Below, piece after piece: positions 56,702-64,000 of a DNA stretch of 64,000 nt (the stretch's first letter is position 1; every line of letters begins with the position of its first letter). The stretch comes from Echinostoma caproni. Its lineage: Eukaryota; Platyhelminthes; Trematoda; Plagiorchiida; Echinostomatidae. The stretch is from NCBI GenBank assembly GCA_900618425.1, contig UZAN01040004.1, forward strand, positions 10,739-74,738, in the 5' to 3' direction. The notes under the pieces are model-generated. The model saw only the letters and a program-made list of their open reading frames with translations. It did not search any database and was not told the origin of the DNA. The translations under genes and the position numbers were made by a program.

Positions 56702-59700
56702 GTTTCTTCTCACTACCATCCACTTCTATTTTACTTTGTGAATTAGGCATACTTTTCTTTTCTTTCGTCCATACTTCTGTGCACTCGAACGATTGCAACC
56801 ATACCGTATCATCTGAGTCAAGTTTGCTCAGCCGCTGACTGCTGCGGTCTTAATGTCTCTTCTGCATCACCGTTCTGAACTTATTGATTACCGACCACTT
56901 GGTCTGTGTTCTTAGTAATTCTTTGCAAATATTCAGGACGGCTCGAGTGCATGTGCACAATAGACTTGGGCTTGGGCTGTTCCCCATGGCGGGTAACGGT
57001 GTATTCCCTAGATCAGAAATGGCCGCTAGTAACATGCTGCAATCCGTACCAAATTGAGTGGCAATCTTCGCCTTTTTGAATGCATATTCTGTTTTGCCGT
57101 TAAGCTGAGTGTGAAGAGAGCTGGTAACATGGTGTTCAAAATACTATACCTCACCAAAATACTGAAACCCGGTACTACCTGCAAAAGGTTAAGCGCACGA
57201 TTGTTTTCGTTGGCTGACAAATTTTGCATTCAGTTTATTCCTTGTCTTTCTTGGCATGAAAGGCGGGTCGAAGGATGTCTAAACATGAATTTACTTATCC
57301 GTTGACAAATGATGTGGGTGTGCTTCAAATGAAACTAATTTAATCAGTCCACAGTAGAGGGACTAAATAAAATCTTTGAACTTACTGAAGCTTACATCTA
57401 CCACCAGCTTTTATCTCTACCGTGTGATTATTAAACTGCAGTTACAACTATTTTATGTACAGTTCTGTATGCAGGAAGAAAAAGTGATCAATATAAAACG
57501 GAAGATGAAATCCTATGCGTATGGGACGGTTTATCCGAAGTGGAATACACTCTAGGTGCAGAACTGTTTTTCTAATCGATTTCATTTTACGATTTTATAC
57601 TTCGTTCGTAGTTGGGTGAAATCAGGGCAGAAACAAATTGCCGATCCAACCACCTCCCAACTGCTCCCGCTTCCTTCCTACACTTCTTATTTTCTGCCAC
57701 TTTGCGCACAACGGATAGCATTAAAGATTTCGGAATGATGTGGCTTGAATCTCAGTTACGTCTGACTGCATTCTATGCCATTCATCTAACAGAACTGAGT
57801 TTAACTTCACCCACAATTATAGGCTGCTACGCTCACTAAGAAAATCTCTCCGCTTCAGAGGAAGTCATTTCATCTTCCGCCACGTAATTTCCTTTTTTCA
57901 TCCCTTCTCTCCATATTACCCTCTAGCTGTAAGTTTGCATTTCCCAAAATAACCCAGTAGTAACTCCCACGGTGCTGTGTGAATAGGTGGCATTCTGGCG
58001 CCAAGGTCATTTATCATCCACCCAGACCGCAGATATTGTTCCCTGTAACGCTTATTCGTTTTATATCTCAATTTTATTTCACCAAGGAATTGGACATTCT
58101 CTGTTCAAGTATTGTGATTCTCCTGCATTTTACTATCCTCTGGCAGGCTTTTACTAACTGCTGCACACTGCCTATAATTAGCACCAAATTGTGCTCTGAA
58201 CTATACCAGGATACAAACGTCCCGATAGCCCCTACCACAAATCATTGGTTATGTGTGGATCGAGGATTTATCCACCGCTCTGTCGTGTTGCTCAAGTTCA
58301 AAGAAAACCCCTCGACTTTTTCAGCCACCCATTACTTTCAACTTGTGATCTGCGGTACCTTGCCTAGAGATCATGTCTTTGTCTCATATCTACCACTCCT
58401 GTTTGGTGCGATTTGAAACCTGTCTCTGCGGTCAACATTTCTTCTTTATGGGCTTGAGGCATAGCATTCCAGCAAACCATATCTCTTAGTCTCTTCTAGG
58501 CGCCGCACGTCTGGGTTGTAATCATTCATTTTCCCAAGAATTGCACACTCAACCAAGTTTGGATGTTGCCCCCGACCTATTGTATTCCGTTATTCAAAGG
58601 CCAGATCATGATATTTTTAATGAGAATATATGGCTTTTCTGCAGATAATGAGATCAGTTAATTTTCTCCTTATTTTTCTAATTATTGAAAAATTTGCTGA
58701 TCAGGGAGATAGCATTTTACGCCAACCTCGTTTGCAGGATCGGGCTTCACCCATTTGGTTAGTATGTTTTAGGTTAATTTGTTAGCCTATTTTCATTTAT
58801 GTCTGGCACGTGTACCTTTGGATCTGAAAGGAATATTCGGTGAGTAAGAGACTTTCTTGGAAAATATTCGAACAGTTCATTTTAATACAGCAAATATAGG
58901 TCGTTGCTCTTTCCTCATAAGACTAATAACAATTACAGGTTCGAAAAATAAATTATTATATTGCAATACATTTCACACAAATCGGAGTTCAAACTGGGTA
59001 CCGAACAAATCACGGTCCAATGCCTCCCCAAAAAGGGAATTGGTACCGGATTTCTTCTGGATGAAAAATGAAACCGGTGAATTTTCTGGGATAATTCCAA
59101 ACGGGTGCCTTCGGGCTGCTAACGTAGCGTAGCTTTAAAATGTCTAAAAACCGAAACTCATTTGAGGCCGATGTCCAGATCACACACTCATTGGACGAGG
59201 TCAAGCGTCCAAGGTGCCCAATACAGCTTACTGTTTAATCAGGTTGGTGACTACTGTCGCAGCTAGAAACGCGTGGGTGTGGTTCGTACGCCTGGTTCGA
59301 AATCAAGGTCCTTAGTCAACTTCCTTCGCTGAACTGCCAGTGACTCACCAACTCAGTTATGTCTTTTAGCTTTTCTTCCTCTCACATTGATGAGGGGAAC
59401 ACCTCCACCACGTGAAGAAAGAGAGTAGGAGTCCTTCAGAATCTATTTGAAAAGCTTGGCTCTATGGGCGCATTTCTCAAAATGCAAGGGATGGGCGACC
59501 AGTCACGACCCAAAACACTCGTCTTCGATCACATTGAGGATTTCCAGAAACCGGATGTATTTGATGTTGCAATAAAGACTTCGCCCAATTTGTGCATTCC
59601 GTGGGAAATACAGAAACGTATTTGCATCCTGGTGCCGGAGAGGGTTATGAAAGATTGAGCATCTTCACAAATCGATTTTGTGAAAATAAGGGTGACAGTT

Positions 59701-60427
59701 ATGTCAATAAATTCAGCTACCTTATACGTGTGGGCAGAACATTAGGTTTCCTCATATATGCTTTTCTCCTAGAGTGGATTATTTTATTGCTGATGTCAGG
59801 TAATGCGCTCAAATTTTCCCTTTTTCTTTACGCTCCCAACCTAAGCAGGATTCCTCTTTTAAGTTTCCACTACTGCTAACATCCCAATATAGTTATTATT
59901 CCAATACAATACATGCGCTTTTCACCTTGAGGTACTTAAGGACTTGTCGTACGAATGAAGGATTTTGTGCTTGGAACTTATGCTGCACTGTTTGGAGTGC
60001 TAATCAGTACTCTAAATTGCAAACATCGCCAAGGTTGAAAACATAATTTTCGGTTCACGAACCGCACTCTGTCATCTGACTCTCTCAGTTAGGTGACCGT
60101 ACCCATATTGATTGATCATGCTCGCCCTCTGTTCTGGAAGCTCCAGAATCTTTCTCTTTTGCTCCAATTAACAAGAGTTTTGAAGTTATTTCTTCTACAT
60201 CCTCGGAAGTTAAGGTTTAAAGCTATTGAGAATGATTGAGAAATTCAATTAGATGAGCTGCCTGTTTCCGATCAAAGATAGAGGAAGGGAGTGTTGTGTA
60301 GCAAAATCGGTAGACGGAGCATTCATTCACCTGTACTTCTTTTGCTAAGAATCCAAGTTCTCTTCACTTTCTCTCAACATGGTATGGATCGTTTGTCTTA
60401 TGCTTCAGTTGTGATGCATGCATTCCA

Positions 60428-61019
60428 NNNNNNNNNNNNNNNNNNNNNNNNNNNNNNNNNNNNNNNNNNNNNNNNNNNNNNNNNNNNNNNNNNNNNNNNN
60501 NNNNNNNNNNNNNNNNNNNNNNNNNNNNNNNNNNNNNNNNNNNNNNNNNNNNNNNNNNNNNNNNNNNNNNNNNNNNNNNNNNNNNNNNNNNNNNNNNNNN
60601 NNNNNNNNNNNNNNNNNNNNNNNNNNNNNNNNNNNNNNNNNNNNNNNNNNNNNNNNNNNNNNNNNNNNNNNNNNNNNNNNNNNNNNNNNNNNNNNNNNNN
60701 NNNNNNNNNNNNNNNNNNNNNNNNNNNNNNNNNNNNNNNNNNNNNNNNNNNNNNNNNNNNNNNNNNNNNNNNNNNNNNNNNNNNNNNNNNNNNNNNNNNN
60801 NNNNNNNNNNNNNNNNNNNNNNNNNNNNNNNNNNNNNNNNNNNNNNNNNNNNNNNNNNNNNNNNNNNNNNNNNNNNNNNNNNNNNNNNNNNNNNNNNNNN
60901 NNNNNNNNNNNNNNNNNNNNNNNNNNNNNNNNNNNNNNNNNNNNNNNNNNNNNNNNNNNNNNNNNNNNNNNNNNNNNNNNNNNNNNNNNNNNNNNNNNNN
61001 NNNNNNNNNNNNNNNNNNN
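60428..61019. other. Assembly gap (592 N)
   Basis: Run of N; apparent open frames across it are artefacts. The right edge begins with ATATATAT, so the gap may hide an AT repeat. Confidence 1.
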
Positions 61020-61264
61020 ATATATATCTGTGATAAACACAATGTATTGCAAAGAGATAAGCCCCAAAGTCAGAAAACTACTGTACATTGGAAATGAGGA
61101 ATCTTCATCCAAATTAGAACTTCTTGAACAGAAAATGTTTTGAAGCTAAATGAAAAACAGATTAAGGACAGTTTTTCCACAGTTCTGCGGGTCTTTGAAT
61201 AAAAACATGATTTGTACACTGCCATTTCACCAGCTTTGAAAGTCACGTGGTAAAGGCGACTTAC

Positions 61265-61327
61265 CTCATGAGCTTGAGTCATTCTGGTGAACAAAAATAG
61301 AAGGACAACGAAATTAACAAACTCCAT
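61265..61327 (-). CDS. Signal-peptide first exon of a secreted or membrane protein
   Basis: ATG at 61327-61325 gives 21 codons: hydrophobic VNFVVLLFLF, then TRMTQA as a likely cleavage region and HE. It ends in a perfect donor, GAG|GTAAGT, phase 0. E2 and E3 of the dystroglycan-like gene both accept phase 0, so this could be an alternative first exon of that gene, replacing E1. It could equally start a different minus-strand gene whose other exons I cannot see. It cannot join E1 directly because E1 has no good phase-0 acceptor. Confidence 0.5.
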
Positions 61328-64000
61328 AAAGCAAACTTTCTGATAGTAACAACAGAAAGGGGGCGAAGAGACAATCGCACGGTGATAGAAGTGATTGAAG
61401 ATGGGATGCTAGCGAAATATCAGGAACAAGGCTATGGGCGTCTTGTCCAAAAGTCTAACACGCTCTTTAGGCACAGAGAAGGAATCATGTCCCAAATATG
61501 ACTACAATACTCCATAGTTGGGCCTTGTACAGCGTTCAAAAGATTTGGAAACCTGCATTGTGTGGGAAGCGTAGAGGATGTTGTTGGTCAACACGATACG
61601 AGTTCAAGAATGTGAGACAAATTTGCAAACAAGAGAAATTAAAGGCCAAATACAACAGTAGGAGATGTGGAACGAACTGATTAGGAGATAAAATGCTAAA
61701 TCTCGGTAGAGAAACCACGCTTCCGAGATTCTTGTATGTATGTTTGATTCACTGAAAAAAGGCTTAACTCTAAATTTTCCAAATAGCGCAAACACACGTG
61801 TCTGAATTCAACAAAGAACGCACTGACAATCACTCGTGACTGCTGGTGATAGAAAGCATCCGTAAAGTGGTATGAGAAAGATGCCACCATATAATGGATA
61901 GAAATAATGAATAATTTGTGGGTAATGGGTCTCTGGTGACTAAAATAAAGTTAGTGAGAGATAAAACGCAATCTTGCAGGTATTCACTGAGAGAGTTCCT
62001 TAAACTAATCCCTCAAGCACGGACTGAGATTACACGTTCATCAAAATTCTTTCATCCAAGTTAGGAACCACTGTGACATTAGTAACTTGGAGCGTTTTGC
62101 CATGGACTCGTCATCGCCAAACTAGGTCAAACTCCTGGGAGATGTCAGAAAAGATTGTGTGTAACCCGTCTTGATGATCAGTAATAGAAAAAACGTTAAA
62201 ATAGTACAATAACAGGCCACCTTAATTTAGTGATTATTCTGACTTACTCGCCAACCCCTCTCATTTCAGATAAGAGGAATCTGCATTAATTTCACTCGAA
62301 TCCGTTAATGTGAAGACCTTTGTTCATCCATCTTTTCCACCTTATTATCCTCATCTGATCTGCAATTTTCTTCCTAGTTGGCTGAAGCCTGATTTGGTTG
62401 GCTAAGGCATTTCTCCAGAAGAAGAAGCCACATTTCCCCTATATCCTTCTCTGTTCTGTCGAGCCACGATTGTGACGGATGATAGATGCCTTATTTAAGT
62501 TTGAAAACAGCATTTTCATAGCACTTGAAAATGAAGAGCCACATAAACACAAATAAATTTCAGTTATTTAACCGTTTCAATCACCGATTAACTTCACTTC
62601 TTACAGTCATGTACTGAAGCTCTGCAATGTTTTAGCTAGTCTAGATAAAGTAGTAGTGATTGTCATATGATCAAACCATATCATCTGTTTCTCTCACTTA
62701 ACAGTTATTCCCGATATCTACAAACCTATGCAAGTTGATTGACTTCTTTGAAAAGTACACAATTTTGCTTGTTTGTTTTGCAGATTTGCATATCCACTTC
62801 TTCACAGTTCAAAGCCAATTAAAAACTTGTAAGAGCCTAATTGTGAATGTAAATGCAAACAAATTCTATAATGTTTTCTTTGGGCACTCCCGAATAGGGA
62901 TTTAATTTTAAGTTGGAGACGTTCTGCGTGTCGAATTTTAGGCAGATGCAAAGTTTTGTTAAAGTGATGTCATCCCAATATTAAACACCAATAGGATGCT
63001 GCACTATTCTTTACCCAGTTTGCAATGAAAATGATTGTAAGATAATTGTGAATACGAATCCAGTCGGATATCTCAGGACAATATTAATAGAAAAAATTCC
63101 AACGCCCAGTAAAGGAAAAACAATCTAATCAAATCGATGTTTATCGTCACGAGGAAGTAAACAAAACCTGTGGTTCTATTGTGCAGCATTCTGACAACTG
63201 TCGGTGGCGAGATTCTTTATTTGGTCAATTAAGAACTGGAGTGAACGTAGAGTGAATCTAATAGCTAATTATTGTTCTTCCACCAAAACGTCCCAATGGT
63301 TAGAAAGGAAGTCTTATCATTGTGTGTTCTTTTGATTGAGTATTTACTTATACAATTTTCAGGAAGGAGAAAGCGGCCAATCAACGGAATGCAACGGAAT
63401 ACAAAACAGAATTTAGAAATTCGGGTGAGAGTCAGGGGGGTTGGAACTCACGAACTCCAGATCGGTATTTTGGCAACCCTTACCTCTCGACCAACATCAA
63501 TCACTCATTAGCAAACAAATAATATTGAAGAACACGGTTAAATAGACGAAAAACTAAAAATCAATATAAACAAACCACCAAAAACGGAACATCAGAAATG
63601 AGTTAGCCTTTTGATATTGAAATACTACGCTTCATTTTCAATTTCAGTGAATATTTCTTAAATCAGTAATTGTAAAAGGCTTAAGTTGGGCAATTCTGTA
63701 AAATGCTTTTCCTTACAGTAATTATGTCAAACAGCGTAGTATATTGAAAACAGAACTTGCGTAATTGAGGAGACCAGAGAGAAGGGCGAGAAGATTGCAC
63801 GATTTTATTTGACAGAAACAATAACTGAAATGGTTCATTCAAGCTTAAACTGGTTATTTCACATACCACATCCAGTTGGCTGTTGTATGCAAGAATTGGT
63901 TGCACATGCGTGTATAGAAAACAACGATCTATACTCGGTTTTCATTTCCATAAAATAAATCCTTCCGTCTAGTTCAAACGAAGCCTAGAAAACTGTCCAA
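61328..64000. other. Right flank, no gene recognised
   Basis: Only short unrecognised frames on both strands. A SINE head at 63437-63500 is the one feature noted. Confidence 0.45.
63437..63500 (-). repeat. tRNA-like SINE head
   Basis: The reverse complement contains TTGGTCGAGAGGTAAGGG (A-box-like) and AGTTCGTGAGTTCC (B-box-like) about 30 bases apart. No downstream body shared with the other SINEs was seen. Confidence 0.45.

Larger units (their letters stand above)
54450..61264. other. Upstream region of the dystroglycan-like gene
   Basis: Expected to hold promoter and 5' UTR, but I can point to no TATA box or initiator with confidence. It contains TG/CA-rich tracts (54.83-55.66 kb), an AAT microsatellite, a possible dispersed repeat at 56.2 kb, a TC tract and the large gap. 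A 145-codon plus-strand frame at 57979-58416 has no motif that I recognise. Confidence 0.4.

Noticed and set aside
57979..58416. 145-codon plus-strand open frame
   Set aside because: No recognisable motif, no supporting splice sites and no repeat blocks; I could not distinguish it from chance.
60291..61143. Long open frames on both strands around 60.4-61.0 kb
   Set aside because: They consist almost wholly of N bases translated as X; only the flanks are real sequence.

Overview
This is a gene-sparse, AT-rich piece of an animal genome. It has spliced genes with kilobase-scale introns, decayed transposons, tRNA-derived SINEs, microsatellites and assembly gaps (N runs at 21140-21168 and 60428-61019). 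There is nothing bacterial about its coding layout. Several SINEs carry hammerhead-ribozyme cores of the type known from schistosome SINEs, and the introns are very long, so a parasitic flatworm, most likely a liver-fluke-like trematode, is my best guess. That assignment is inference.

The main content is one large minus-strand gene whose exons are scattered from about 54.4 kb down to 3.1 kb. Read in order they give: a signal peptide and the start of a cadherin-like (CADG) fold (54258-54449), an optional exon (52445-52642), a large exon with the rest of a CADG-like fold and an S6/SEA-like fold (32810-33363), two exons forming another S6-like fold (27675-27850 and 27396-27592), an exon with a dibasic site, a short linker and a CADG domain (25810-26371), and two exons forming a SEA-like membrane-proximal region (13662-14003 and 3073-3539). 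The order S6 fold, basic cleavage site, linker, CADG, SEA fold is that of dystroglycan, the laminin-binding receptor of the dystrophin complex. Splice sites and reading phases agree at most junctions; E3/E4 and E7/E8 are weak. The transmembrane and cytoplasmic exons are not visible and probably lie beyond position 1. A separate 63-base minus-strand exon at 61265-61327 encodes a signal peptide and ends in a perfect donor; it may be an alternative first exon or belong to another gene.

Mobile elements fill the introns and flanks. A Tc1-like DD34E transposase relic lies at 955-2030 (minus); removing a 53-base putative intron restores the exact DD34E spacing. A non-LTR reverse-transcriptase fragment with YADD lies near 28.25-29.05 kb (plus). 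A roughly 1-kb element with near-identical inverted arms lies at 14402-15388, with a diverged arm-less relative at 17.9-18.7 kb. tRNA-derived SINEs occur near 5.3, 8.3, 20.7, 30.0-30.3, 45.4-45.8, 47.2-47.6 and 63.4 kb. In one family the tRNA-like head is followed by a 45-nt type I hammerhead motif; two copies (47559-47603 plus, 30024-30068 minus) keep all core residues, two are broken.

The rest is intronic or intergenic DNA in which I recognise nothing functional.
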